Shown here piece after piece: positions 31,927 through 40,504 of a stretch of 56,601 nt of DNA (position 1 is the stretch's first letter; each line of letters starts with the position of its first letter). The notes below the pieces were generated by a model. The model was not told the origin of the DNA, ran no database searches, and was given only the letters and a program-made list of their open reading frames with translations. The translations under genes were made by a program, and so were the position numbers. The stretch is from Bacteroidales bacterium (GTDB lineage Bacteria > Bacteroidota > Bacteroidia > Bacteroidales > TTA-H9): positions 1-56,601 of the forward strand of contig JAQVCV010000026.1 in assembly GCA_028689615.1 (NCBI GenBank), given 5' to 3'.

Positions 31927-32305
31927 GCTGTTTCTGGATGGATTCCAACAATTTGTTCTTTTCAAAGGGTTTGGTGATGTAGTCGTCGCAACCTATTTCG
32001 TGGCACAACTTTCGGTATTCGGGCAGCGCGTATGCTGTTTGAATGATTATCGGAATGTGGCTGTGGTGGCGTTTAAGGAACCTGGCCACGTCAAAGCCAT
32101 TCACCAAGGGCATTTGAATATCAAGAACTGCCAGATCGGTTTGAGTGTGTTCCTGAATCAACTCCAACGCTTCGGCCCCTGTGGTTGCCCAAAGTATTTT
32201 AACCCCCGTGGGCGTCAAATACAATCCCATCAACTTGCGCGACAGAGCATCGTCTTCCGCGATCAGAACAGTTTTTCCGGACCAGTTGAATGGATTTGAT
32301 AACAT
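31904..32305 (-). CDS. Single-domain response regulator
   Basis: The 133-residue product is a bare receiver domain. It shows VLIAEDDALSRKL (acidic pocket), VLDIQMPLVNGFD with phospho-acceptor Asp62, then IIIQTAYAL (Thr) and DDYITKPFEK (Lys). There is no output domain, so it probably passes the phosphate or signal to a partner, as in CheY or Spo0F. It resembles the receiver of the hybrid kinase at 17267-20665 (LMDLKMP, AQTAYS, LTKPIK), so hybrid kinases of this type may be its partner, which is inference. ATG 32305 is chosen; an upstream in-frame start at 32362 adds a non-homologous leader. Confidence 0.88.
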   Translation of the reverse strand: MLSNPFNWSGKTVLIAEDDALSRKLMGLYLTPTGVKILWATTGAEALELIQEHTQTDLAVLDIQMPLVNGFDVARFLKRHHSHIPIIIQTAYALPEYRKLCHEIGCDDYITKPFEKNKLLESIQKQLTEVAVY

Positions 32306-32338
32306 GAGGTTACTCCTGCGAATGATTGATTGAAGTTG

Positions 32339-32346
32339 CAAATATA
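32339..32346 (-). promoter_or_regulatory. Promoter -7 box, reverse strand (TATATTTG)
   Basis: Read on the reverse strand this matches TAnnTTTG, 33 nt before the ATG of the single-domain response regulator. Confidence 0.6.
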
Positions 32347-32596
32347 GAAAACAAAATTGCAAAAAGGTTTATTTTCTGATATAATTATTTCATTTCACGT
32401 GATTTAACAGTGACTTGATGTACAGTTTTGGTTGTTGAGCCCCGCTAATAGTATGAATTCACTTTGAATCATCGATACCCGATGTTGAAGCTGGAGTTGA
32501 TGCAATCAACCGGTTGGTGGTTATAAGGTTGCTGAATATAGAAGCCTTGTTAGTGGTTGTTGTTCATGACATTTGGGCTGGATGTGGCAGATTGTT

Positions 32597-32604
32597 TACC
32601 TTTG
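32597..32604 (+). promoter_or_regulatory. Promoter -7 box (TACCTTTG) of dusB
   Basis: It matches TAnnTTTG, with TTTG at 32572-32575 (21-nt spacer). The TTG start of dusB is 24 nt downstream. Confidence 0.68.
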
Positions 32605-32628
32605 TAGTGTTTCAAACAAGTAAGAAAT

Positions 32629-33612
32629 TTGAAAATAGGCACATTACAGCTTCCCCACAGGCCTGTAATTCTGGCTCCCCTGGAAGATATCACCGATCCG
32701 CCTTACCGCATCATTTGTAAGAGGATGGGAGCCGATCTGGTTTATACCGAGTTTATCTCCTCCGATGGTTTGGTGCGTGACGCGGGAAAAAGCAAAAAAA
32801 AACTTGATTTGCAGGCAGGAGAAAGGCCTGTTGGTATTCAGATTTTTGGGAACAACAAAGAGGCTATGGTCGAAGCAGCGCAATTGGCAACCGAAGCCGG
32901 CCCCGATCTGATTGATATAAACTGGGGATGCCCTGTGAAAAAAGTTGCCATGAAAGGCGCCGGATCAGGAATCCTGCTGAATATCCCTCTTATGGTCGAA
33001 ATCACCGCAGCAGTAGTTAAAGCAACTCCTTTGCCGGTGACAGTAAAAACCCGCCTGGGCTGGGACGATAGCAGCAAGCCGATTGTTGAGGTAGCCGAAA
33101 AACTGCAGGACGCAGGAATTGCAGCCATAACCATTCACGGGCGTACGCGCGCCCAACTCTATTCGGGAAAGGCCGACTGGACGCTGATTGCAGCGGTTAA
33201 AAACAATCCACGAATTTACATTCCCGTGATCGGTAATGGCGACATCACCGGGCCTGAGTCAGCTCTGGAAGCTTTCGGGAGATTTGGAGTTGACGGGATT
33301 ATGATTGGTCGGGCTGCTGTTGGTAATCCGTGGATTTTCAGCCAGATAAAGGCTGCTCTTCACGATGGTTTTCAGGCTGTTATACCAACTCTCGATCAAA
33401 AGTTGGATGTTTGTAAGGAACATTTGCTGAATGAGATAGAATGGAAAGGGGAACGGCAGGCACTAAATGAAATGAGAAAATTTTATGGCGGTTATTTCTC
33501 ATCGCTTCCTGGAATCAAGGCTTTTAGATCCGAATTGGTTACAGCTACCAGTGTGACCCACGTAATGCACATTCTCGACCGTATGCGCGAAAATTTTCAT
33601 AGTCAAGGGTGA
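32629..33612 (+). CDS. dusB: tRNA-dihydrouridine synthase (DusB-type)
   Basis: This 327-residue flavoenzyme reduces uridine to dihydrouridine in the D-loop of tRNA. It shows LAPLEDITDPPYR (FMN site), DINWGCPVKKV with the catalytic Cys, VKTRLGWDD, TIHGRTRAQLYSGKADW, PVIGNGDI and MIGRAAVGNPWIF, all in the usual order. The length fits DusB. The start is TTG at 32629: the conserved IGTLQLPHRPVILAPL opening begins immediately after it and no ATG precedes. Confidence 0.93.
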   Translation: MKIGTLQLPHRPVILAPLEDITDPPYRIICKRMGADLVYTEFISSDGLVRDAGKSKKKLDLQAGERPVGIQIFGNNKEAMVEAAQLATEAGPDLIDINWGCPVKKVAMKGAGSGILLNIPLMVEITAAVVKATPLPVTVKTRLGWDDSSKPIVEVAEKLQDAGIAAITIHGRTRAQLYSGKADWTLIAAVKNNPRIYIPVIGNGDITGPESALEAFGRFGVDGIMIGRAAVGNPWIFSQIKAALHDGFQAVIPTLDQKLDVCKEHLLNEIEWKGERQALNEMRKFYGGYFSSLPGIKAFRSELVTATSVTHVMHILDRMRENFHSQG

Positions 33613-33907
33613 TGCATCTGTGCAAAACCGAAACTTTATGGCTTAATAGGTTGTATAAACCTTTTGCCGGTTAAACAGTTGCTGTTTTGATCGCGGAGAA
33701 AACTTGTTTTCTGACGTAATGTTCTTATTTCGTGATGTGTTAGCTGTAGGATTCCCGCTACAAGAACGCGCGATTGGATAACCTACCTAACAATTGAGTC
33801 CTAAACAAACCAATCGATGCACATTTGTTAAGATCAATTTCTCAAAAACACTATATTTGTTTATCTGTTAATTCTCATACCAAACTTTAGCTCTAAACGA
33901 TTGATAC
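33613..33907. other. Intergenic region before the NtrC-type regulator
   Basis: It is AT-rich without a gene. The only signal I can support is the TATATTTG box near its right end. Confidence 0.5.
33852..33859 (+). promoter_or_regulatory. Promoter -7 box (TATATTTG)
   Basis: It matches TAnnTTTG, 49 nt before the ATG at 33908. The nearest TTTG is 24 nt upstream, which is longer than usual. Confidence 0.55.
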
Positions 33908-35272
33908 ATGAACACTCTTAAAGTTTTTTTGGTCGAAGACGATCTGGTGACCGCTAAAACCCTTGCTGAAAGCCTTCTTAAGGAAGCCAACTGTGAGGTG
34001 CATTTGTTCGCAACAGGAATGGAATTTGTTGATGCCATTGCCAGCCAGCAGCCTGATATTGTTTCGCTTGATTACCTGCTTCCCGATAGTTCGGGTGCTG
34101 ATTTGTTTGTACGCACTAAGAAACTCTACCCCGATGTGCCGGTTATAATGGTTTCGGGACAACAAGACGTGTCAACCGCTGTCGATCTGTTGCGTCAGGG
34201 AGCCTACGACTATATTGTGAAAGACAAGAACATGAAATCGCGGCTGGTGAATATCGTGCAGAAACTGGGTGAAACCATCTCGTTGCAGCAAAAGGTTACA
34301 GAACTGGAGCGTGAAGTTGGAAAGAAGTATCTCGATTACAATCCGATACGGGGCAGCAGTGCTGCCATTAATAAGGTTTTCGAATTGATTGAAAAGGCAG
34401 CCCGAATCAATATAGTGGTTTCAATTACCGGAGAAACAGGAACAGGCAAAGAGTTGGTAGCCAAGGCAATTCACTACAATTCGTATCGCAAAAAGGGAAA
34501 GTTTGTTGGCATCAACGTGTCGGCTATTCCCTCCGATTTGATTGAAAGCGAATTGTTTGGTCACGAGAAGGGCTCGTTCACGGGTGCAGTATCAAGGCGT
34601 ATTGGCAAGTTTGAAGAAGCCGCCGGTGGAACCCTGTTTCTCGACGAAATAGGCGATATGGATCTTACCATGCAAACGAAATTGCTCAGGGCGCTTCAGG
34701 AAGAGGAGATTACAAGAGTAGGGGGCAACGATGTAATCAAAACAGATGTTAGGATTATTGTGGCAACCAATAAAAACCTGGCAGAGGAAGTGCAAAAAGG
34801 GTGTTTTAGAAAAGATTTGTATTTCAGGCTTCTGGGCTTGCCCATCGAGTTGCCGCCCCTACGCGATCGCTCCGACGATATTCTGATTCTTGCCCGTTAC
34901 TTTGTTGACATGTTCTGCCAAAAGAACAACATACCCCAGCTCACCATCAACAACAAAGCTCAGGAGAAGCTCATTCAGTATGCTTATCCTGGTAATGTGA
35001 GGGAGTTGAAAGCGGTGGTTGAACTTGCTTGCGTTATGGCTACCGATGGTACCATTCGTCCTGAGAATTTTACATTTACCTCGTTGGTGAAACGTGAAGA
35101 TTTTCTTCAGGGTGAGAAAACCCTTGATGAGTACAATCTTGAAATTGTAACTCATTACATGAACAAATACGAACAGAACATCAGGGTTGTAGCAGAGAAA
35201 CTGGGAATCGGACGAACCACAGTTTATCGAATGTTAAAGAGGCAAAACGGCTCCGAAAACGGCAACTTCTAG
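33908..35272 (+). CDS. Sigma-54-dependent response regulator (NtrC family)
   Basis: The product has 454 residues. The receiver domain (about 4-120) has acceptor Asp55 in VSLDYLLPD. The AAA+ domain (about 145-380) has Walker A GETGTGKE from residue 175, the sigma-54 contact loop GSFTGA from residue 222, and LFLDEIGDM. The C-terminal Fis-type HTH (about 405-450) has VVAEKLGIGRTTVYRMLKR. It should activate sigma-54 promoters when phosphorylated. No histidine kinase lies next to it, so its partner is elsewhere. Its TAG stop is the same CTAG in which the reverse-strand HAD gene ends. Confidence 0.93.
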   Translation: MNTLKVFLVEDDLVTAKTLAESLLKEANCEVHLFATGMEFVDAIASQQPDIVSLDYLLPDSSGADLFVRTKKLYPDVPVIMVSGQQDVSTAVDLLRQGAYDYIVKDKNMKSRLVNIVQKLGETISLQQKVTELEREVGKKYLDYNPIRGSSAAINKVFELIEKAARINIVVSITGETGTGKELVAKAIHYNSYRKKGKFVGINVSAIPSDLIESELFGHEKGSFTGAVSRRIGKFEEAAGGTLFLDEIGDMDLTMQTKLLRALQEEEITRVGGNDVIKTDVRIIVATNKNLAEEVQKGCFRKDLYFRLLGLPIELPPLRDRSDDILILARYFVDMFCQKNNIPQLTINNKAQEKLIQYAYPGNVRELKAVVELACVMATDGTIRPENFTFTSLVKREDFLQGEKTLDEYNLEIVTHYMNKYEQNIRVVAEKLGIGRTTVYRMLKRQNGSENGNF

Positions 35273-35928
35273 TCGGGGGATTCAATCTGGTTTGTTATCA
35301 GGTTTCCTTTGCTGTCAAACAAATCGTTTACATCGCCTTTCAGATGAATGGCAAACAGCCCTGCACGCAGAGCACCATCGATGTTTGGCCGGCTGTCGTC
35401 GATAAAAACTGTGTTGTAGAGTTGTATGCCGCTTTTTTTCAGTACATGATCGAAGCAAGTTGTGGTGGGCTTTCTCAATCCAAGTTCGTGCGACCAAAAA
35501 GCCTGTTCAAACAAATCGTCGAAGTTGCTTCCGTTTCGTTGTCTGAACTCTCCGTTGTATTTTTGGTAGTGGATGATGTTGGTGTTGCTTAACAAGAATA
35601 TGCGGTAATTGCGGGCAACTTTTCTGGCAAGTTCCACACGATGATCGGGTAAATCCAGCAACAACGCGTTCCAGGCCTGGTCAAGCAATTCGTCGGAGCA
35701 GCCTATTTCCAGTCGTTTTCTGAGTTCATCGCGAAATGCTTCTGGCGAAACCTTACCTGTTTCAAGGTCGAGAAGTAAAGGATCGTCAAAACCCCGTGCG
35801 AAGATTTCTTCAAAAGGCTTGTTTGATAATTTCCGGAAAGCCTGAAAAGTGAGGCTGAAATCGATGTTGAGGAAAACACCTCCAAAATCGAAGATGATGT
35901 GTCTAATGGGCGTTATGTTGGTTGGCAT
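35269..35928 (-). CDS. HAD-superfamily phosphatase (YihX-like)
   Basis: The 219-residue protein belongs to HAD subfamily IA. It shows IIFDFGGVFLNID (motif I, nucleophile Asp), LLSNTN (motif II, Ser), a GLRKP-type motif III with Lys and FIDDSRPNI (motif IV acidic pair). The FDxGGV form of motif I is that of YihX-type sugar-phosphate phosphatases. The substrate is not predictable in detail. Convergent with the NtrC-type regulator, it shares the CTAG stop site; mnmA lies 21 nt upstream on the same strand and may be co-transcribed. Confidence 0.87.
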   Translation of the reverse strand: MPTNITPIRHIIFDFGGVFLNIDFSLTFQAFRKLSNKPFEEIFARGFDDPLLLDLETGKVSPEAFRDELRKRLEIGCSDELLDQAWNALLLDLPDHRVELARKVARNYRIFLLSNTNIIHYQKYNGEFRQRNGSNFDDLFEQAFWSHELGLRKPTTTCFDHVLKKSGIQLYNTVFIDDSRPNIDGALRAGLFAIHLKGDVNDLFDSKGNLITNQIESPD

Positions 35929-35949
35929 GGTAAGTTGATTGCGATCGTT

Positions 35950-37152
35950 TTATTCGGAGATGATGCCTGAGCCTAACAGTTCGTCGTTGTTGTACCAGGC
36001 GGCGAATTGTCCGGCAGTAATGCCACGTTGAGGCTGGTCGAAAACAATGAAGAGCCCGTTTGATCTGAAATAGAGGGTGGCTTGCTGCAGGGGCTGTCTG
36101 TAGCGTATTCTGACTAAAAGGCGCAACGATTTTCCAGCCTCAGTTTCGAGGTCGGGTCTTATCCAATGTATTTCGTTTTGGTGAATGAAGAGAGCTTCGC
36201 GGTACAATCCGCTGTGATCCTGCCCCTGACCGGCATAGATCAGGTTGCGCTCTACATCGGTGGCAAGCACGAAAAGGGGCTGCTTTTTCCCTCCAACATT
36301 CAGCCCTTTGCGTTGACCTATAGTAAAGAAATGAGCTCCGGGATGTGTGCCAACAACGGTTCCATCGGCGGGTGTGTATTGCCATGCACGCGAAAGAATT
36401 TGTAACTCATCATCCGATGGTGTTGTGCCTCGCTGAAATTCAGAGCGTTTGTGGTAGTTGAAGTTTTTGCTTATCTCGATAATCTGGCCTTGTTTGCTTT
36501 TTAGTTTTTGCTGAAGAAACTCGGGCAAGCTCACCTTTCCTACGAAGCAAATACCTTGTGAATCTTTTCTTTCGGCAGTTGGAAGGTTGATGGAAGCTGC
36601 TATCCGGCGTACTTCCGGCTTTTGAAGATGCCCGATGGGGAACAGGACTTTTTCGAGTTGTTGTTGTGAGAGCTGGCACAAGAAATAGCTTTGATCTTTG
36701 TTGGCATCGGTTCCGGCCAGAAGTCTGAACACTGTTTGCCCGTTGTGTTCAATCGTTTCCTTTCGGCAGTAGTGTCCAGTGGCAAAATAGTCGCATCCCA
36801 GGCTCAGGGCAGCTTTGATGAAGGGGTCGAATTTAATTTCGCGGTTGCACAACACATCGGGGTTGGGCGTACGTCCTTTTTCGTATTCACCAAACATATA
36901 ATCTACCACCCTTTTGCTGTAATCCTGACTAAAATCTCTCACATGAAAAGGGATACCCAGTTTGTGAGCCACCATCTCGGCAATCATCCGGTCGTCGTGC
37001 GCGGGGCAATCGCCTTCGAGCAAGCCTACAGTGTCGTGCCAGTTTATCATGAAGATTCCAACAACATCGTAGCCTTGCTGCATCAGGAGCCAGGCAGCAA
37101 CACTAGAGTCAACTCCACCCGACAATCCGACAGCAACTTTTTTTCTGCTCAT
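35950..37152 (-). CDS. mnmA: tRNA-specific 2-thiouridylase
   Basis: The 400-residue enzyme makes 2-thiouridine at the wobble base of tRNA-Lys, -Glu and -Gln. It shows the PP-loop AVGLSGGVDSSVAAWLL near the start, DVLCNREIKFDPF with the first catalytic Cys, SQGICFVGK with the second, and FFTIGQRKGLNVGG of the C-terminal domain. An insert of about 30 residues around RGTTPSDDELQIL lies between SLPEFL and the VVGTHPGAHF motif; I believe similar inserts occur in other Bacteroidota MnmA. ATG 37152 is chosen because the upstream in-frame start at 37203 lies before the promoter box. Confidence 0.93.
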   Translation of the reverse strand: MSRKKVAVGLSGGVDSSVAAWLLMQQGYDVVGIFMINWHDTVGLLEGDCPAHDDRMIAEMVAHKLGIPFHVRDFSQDYSKRVVDYMFGEYEKGRTPNPDVLCNREIKFDPFIKAALSLGCDYFATGHYCRKETIEHNGQTVFRLLAGTDANKDQSYFLCQLSQQQLEKVLFPIGHLQKPEVRRIAASINLPTAERKDSQGICFVGKVSLPEFLQQKLKSKQGQIIEISKNFNYHKRSEFQRGTTPSDDELQILSRAWQYTPADGTVVGTHPGAHFFTIGQRKGLNVGGKKQPLFVLATDVERNLIYAGQGQDHSGLYREALFIHQNEIHWIRPDLETEAGKSLRLLVRIRYRQPLQQATLYFRSNGLFIVFDQPQRGITAGQFAAWYNNDELLGSGIISE

Positions 37153-37166
37153 GAAAGTTTTTTTTG

Positions 37167-37174
37167 CAAAGATA
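37167..37174 (-). promoter_or_regulatory. Promoter -7 box, reverse strand (TATCTTTG) of mnmA
   Basis: Read on the reverse strand this is a full TAnnTTTG match, 14 nt before the mnmA ATG, implying a very short leader. Confidence 0.65.
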
Positions 37175-37214
37175 GGGTTGTTGCCCGAGTTAACGGTTCG
37201 CACGAGTTCCAGGG

Positions 37215-38558
37215 TTAACCGTCCTGTTTTTTCCCTGACAACAAAAGCCAGCTTCCCAGGATGGCTGCAATCAGCGATGCCGCTATAATTCCGGTTTTGG
37301 CTTCATTGAGTGTGGAGGTTTCAAAAGCCAGTGCAGCAATAAACATCGACATGGTAAAGCCGATGCCTGCCAGGAAGGCTGCTCCCAATACCTGCCTCCA
37401 GTTCACCCCATCGGGCACCACAGCCCATCGCAAGCGCACAGCCACCCATGTGAAAAGCATAATCCCTAATGGCTTCCCTATTACAAGTCCTGAAATTATT
37501 CCTAACGATACACTTCCGCCTACCCTGCCGAGCAGCCCTTCTCCTAATTCGACCCCGGCGTTGGCCATGGCAAACACAGGCATAATGAACCATACAACCC
37601 AGGGCGAAAGGGCATGTTCCAAACGTAGCATCGGGGCTTCGGCTTTGTGACAGAGCTGTTCAATGGCCTGAAGTGCCTCTGTTTGTTCCTGGTTGGCTAT
37701 CACCAATTCGTCGGGTTTGTCGTGTCTTACGAATTTGTTTTTGTAGTGGGTAACCAGCGTAACAAACTGGTTTGCATTTATTTTTGCTTTGGAAGGAATA
37801 AGCATGGCGAGCAACACGCCTGCCACAGTGGCATGAACCCCCGATTTAAGGACAAAATACCACAAGGCCACCCCGGGTATCAGGTAAAGCATGGGTTTGC
37901 GAATGCCAAATCTGTTGAATATCAATAGCAAGCCGATTATCAAGGCAGCACCCCACAAATAGCCGGATATTACATTCGAGGTGTAAAACAACGCTATCAC
38001 CAGCACAGCACCCAGATCGTCAACTATGGCCAGTGCTGTCAGAAAAACCTTCAGTTGTACGGGTACCCGCTTACCCAAAAGCATCAGAATACCCAGAGCG
38101 AATGCTATATCGGTAGCCATGGGAATGCCCCATCCTCCCGAGAAAGGTGTGCCCAGGTTGAACAGCAGGTATAGGCTGGCAGGGAAAACCATCCCGCCCA
38201 ATGCAGCAAAAATTGGAAAGGCTGCCTGTTTCATGTCCGATAACTCGCCAACCATAAGCTCGCGTTTTATCTCAAGGCCTACATAAAAGAAAAACACAGC
38301 CATCAGGCCATCGTTTATCCACAACAACAAAGGCTTATCGAGCAACAGAGCCCCGAATTGAAACACGACGGGGGTTGTCCATAATCCAAAAAACCACGTT
38401 GAAAAAGTAGAATTTGCGAACAGGATAGCCGTGAAAGCAGCTACCATCAGTACAATTCCTCCTGCTGCTTCAGCTTTGAAAAACTCTTGTATTGGCTGAA
38501 GTATCAGTTTTGGCAAAGGAGCCTGATCGGGTTTGTGGTGTGTCTTTTGTTTCTTCAT
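37215..38558 (-). CDS. nhaA: Na+/H+ antiporter NhaA
   Basis: The 447-residue membrane protein has about twelve membrane segments. It shows VGLEIKRELMVGELS, GWGIPMATDIAFALG and the two adjacent Asp residues of the ion path in TALAIVDDLGAVLVIALFYT. An acidic and basic loop of about 45 residues (near 275-320, ATHYKNKF-type to EALQAIEQLCHKAEAP) splits the transporter, a common Bacteroidota variation. It expels Na+ in exchange for protons and helps with pH and salt homeostasis. It is divergent from the CAT-like gene and ends 62 nt upstream of mnmA on the same strand. Confidence 0.94.
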   Translation of the reverse strand: MKKQKTHHKPDQAPLPKLILQPIQEFFKAEAAGGIVLMVAAFTAILFANSTFSTWFFGLWTTPVVFQFGALLLDKPLLLWINDGLMAVFFFYVGLEIKRELMVGELSDMKQAAFPIFAALGGMVFPASLYLLFNLGTPFSGGWGIPMATDIAFALGILMLLGKRVPVQLKVFLTALAIVDDLGAVLVIALFYTSNVISGYLWGAALIIGLLLIFNRFGIRKPMLYLIPGVALWYFVLKSGVHATVAGVLLAMLIPSKAKINANQFVTLVTHYKNKFVRHDKPDELVIANQEQTEALQAIEQLCHKAEAPMLRLEHALSPWVVWFIMPVFAMANAGVELGEGLLGRVGGSVSLGIISGLVIGKPLGIMLFTWVAVRLRWAVVPDGVNWRQVLGAAFLAGIGFTMSMFIAALAFETSTLNEAKTGIIAASLIAAILGSWLLLSGKKQDG

Positions 38559-38765
38559 GGGTTTTGTTTAAAGTGTATAACAATCTGAGTATCCGTTTCG
38601 TTCATGTTGGCGCAACCGGTTTTAGGGCTCTTTGATTGTTTTTGGTTGGTTAGCAGGGTTGTAAGGCGAGTTTGTTTATTCCCACCAACAGCAAAAAAAT
38701 TCCCAACAGGTTTTGATAGTCTGAAAAATCCGTTCTTTGCAGTGCAAAATTAATAACCACTGGTT

Positions 38766-39401
38766 GTGAAACAAATTATAGATATAGCTACCTGGAATCG
38801 CAAAGAGCATTTTGAGTATTTCAGCCAGTTTTCTGATCCTTTTTGGGGAGTAACCGTTATAGTAGATGTTGCAGCAGCTTATGAACAGGCTAAGGCTGTG
38901 GGTGTCCCTTTTTCGATGTGGTATTTGTTTCTCTCGTTAAGAGCAGCTAACGAGCAGGAAGCTTTTCGGTATAAACTTGAAGATAACCAGGTTGTTGTTT
39001 ATGATTCTGTACACGCGGGCCCAACTATCGCGCGTGCCGATGGTACCTTTGGTTTCGCTCTGATGCGATATCAATCCAACTGGAAATTGTTTCTCGAACA
39101 GGCATCTATAGAATCCGAACGGGTTAAAAAGGGCTCTGGCTTGTGGGCTTTGGAGAATCTGCCCAATATCATCCACTACAGCACCGTTACCAAACTGCAT
39201 TTCACATCGTTGCGTCATGCGCGTCATTTCCCCTTCAACGACAGTTGCCCGAAAATTACGTTCGGACAAGCAAAGCGCGTTGAGGAGCAACTGCTTATGC
39301 CTGTTTCACTGCACATGCACCATGCCCTTGCCGATGGGGCTGCAGGTGGTTTGTTTTTCGAGAAGTTTCAAATGCTTCTTAACACGTGTTCACCCGGTTA
39401 G
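38766..39401 (+). CDS. Chloramphenicol acetyltransferase-fold protein
   Basis: The 211-residue protein matches the CAT family (PF00302) in length and fold signature. It has the catalytic MHHALADGAAGG (HHxxxDG) near residue 188 and PFSMWYLFLSLRAANEQEAFRYKL earlier. SCPKITFGQAKR replaces the usual trimer-interface GxxxP-type segment. Many genomic CAT-like proteins in Bacteroidota do not give chloramphenicol resistance, and this one has no mobile context nearby, so I do not call it a resistance gene. It may acetylate another small molecule. The start is GTG at 38766, since no ATG precedes the conserved opening. Confidence 0.82.
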   Translation: MKQIIDIATWNRKEHFEYFSQFSDPFWGVTVIVDVAAAYEQAKAVGVPFSMWYLFLSLRAANEQEAFRYKLEDNQVVVYDSVHAGPTIARADGTFGFALMRYQSNWKLFLEQASIESERVKKGSGLWALENLPNIIHYSTVTKLHFTSLRHARHFPFNDSCPKITFGQAKRVEEQLLMPVSLHMHHALADGAAGGLFFEKFQMLLNTCSPG

Positions 39402-39734
39402 GAGGGGTCGGATTGTGCTCTAGCCCGTTTCATTTTCCCGCTAAAATCAGCCCAGTGTGTTTGTTATTCTCCGGTGGTTGATTGCGCTGATGGATAGCTT
39501 GCAGCAGCAACCATCAATTAATTGTTTGTTGCCAAGTTGTTTAAGGTGTTTTAATTGAGGTTGGTTTGTTGGATTCATGCCCTTAGGTTGGTCGTCGAAT
39601 AAAAACCCGCAACAGTCGCTTATTAGTCTGATGCTATCGCATAATCAACCATAGTGTAAAGAAAAAGGGCTGTCGGGTATCTTTATGCCTGTAAACCAAT
39701 TCAATTTCATTTCTAATCTTAATACCGGAGAATC
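39402..39734. other. Intergenic region, no gene seen
   Basis: The 333 nt hold no frame of note. A TATCTTTA near 39679 is one base off the -7 consensus and could drive the barrel-protein gene at 39735. Confidence 0.45.
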
Positions 39735-40367
39735 ATGAAAAAAATTTACATTTTGTTGTTGTTGAGTGCTTTTAGTCTGAGTTTAGCAGCTCAGAAGCAT
39801 TGGTATCCTAAATTTGGTATCACGGCTGCCACCCTGTCTTATGGTACTGAAAACGTGAGCAAGTCGAGCGTCAGCGGATTGGTAGGCGGTATAGGCTACT
39901 ACAGCGGCGATATGCTATCGCTCAATTCTGAGTTTCTGTATATTCAAAAGGGTGTCAAGTTGGAGAATGGCGATGCCTATTGGCAGTTGAAAACCGGATA
40001 CCTTGAAATCCCGTTGATGCTGCGGTTAACCATTGGACCTGATGCTTTTAAAGTGTTTGCCGTGGGTGGTGGTTATGCCGCGTTCTGGCTACATGGAACC
40101 GAGGAATTTACCGATGAGGCAGGAAAGGTGCAAAGTGAATCGTATGAATTTGATAGCGATTACGACAACCGTCTTGATTTTGGTCTTACTTTCGGAGCCG
40201 GAGCCATGCTCAACCTTGGCAAGGGCAATCTGATGGCCGAGCTTCGCTACGATTTGGGATTGTCAGATATCGCTAAATTTCCTGAAGGTGAAAAACCTGA
40301 AGGTTGGGAAGGTGTCAAAAATCACTGTGTTTACTTTACAATAGGTTTCGTGATGCCCATAGATTAG
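39735..40367 (+). CDS. Outer-membrane beta-barrel protein (PorT-like group)
   Basis: The 210-residue product has a signal peptide (MKKIYILLLLSAFSLSLAAQ) and an eight-strand-type barrel: YPKFGITAATLSYG, YLEIPLMLRLTIGP (a hallmark of the PF13568 outer-membrane group), FGLTFGAGAMLNLG and a closing YFTIGFVMPID. A role in adhesion, lipid handling or membrane integrity is possible but unknown. A terminator hairpin follows before the next gene. Confidence 0.82.
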   Translation: MKKIYILLLLSAFSLSLAAQKHWYPKFGITAATLSYGTENVSKSSVSGLVGGIGYYSGDMLSLNSEFLYIQKGVKLENGDAYWQLKTGYLEIPLMLRLTIGPDAFKVFAVGGGYAAFWLHGTEEFTDEAGKVQSESYEFDSDYDNRLDFGLTFGAGAMLNLGKGNLMAELRYDLGLSDIAKFPEGEKPEGWEGVKNHCVYFTIGFVMPID

Positions 40368-40438
40368 GGTGGTGGTTTTTTGTTTTGCTGGCTAACCTAC
40401 CGGAAGTCAGGGTAAAGTTGCCAGCCCTGTAAATTCTT

Positions 40439-40480
40439 GAGCCGGTCTGCATAACCCGTTGCAGTGCCGGCTCTGTTTTC
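40439..40480 (+). terminator. Two-step hairpin with short T-run
   Basis: GAGCCGG (40439-40445) pairs with CCGGCTC (40467-40473), and inside it CTGCA pairs with TGCAG. TGTTTT follows. It separates the barrel gene from the LytS-type kinase. Confidence 0.72.
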
Positions 40481-40504
40481 ACAAGATTCACTATTTTTAC
40501 CCCA

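Larger units (their letters stand above)
32306..32628. other. Divergent intergenic region
   Basis: This gap holds the reverse-strand box for the response regulator and the forward box for dusB. Apart from these I see nothing conserved or structured. Confidence 0.5.

Noticed and set aside
38766-39401. CAT-like gene as acquired antibiotic resistance
   Set aside because: There is no mobile element nearby and the gene sits among chromosomal genes; CAT fold alone does not establish resistance.
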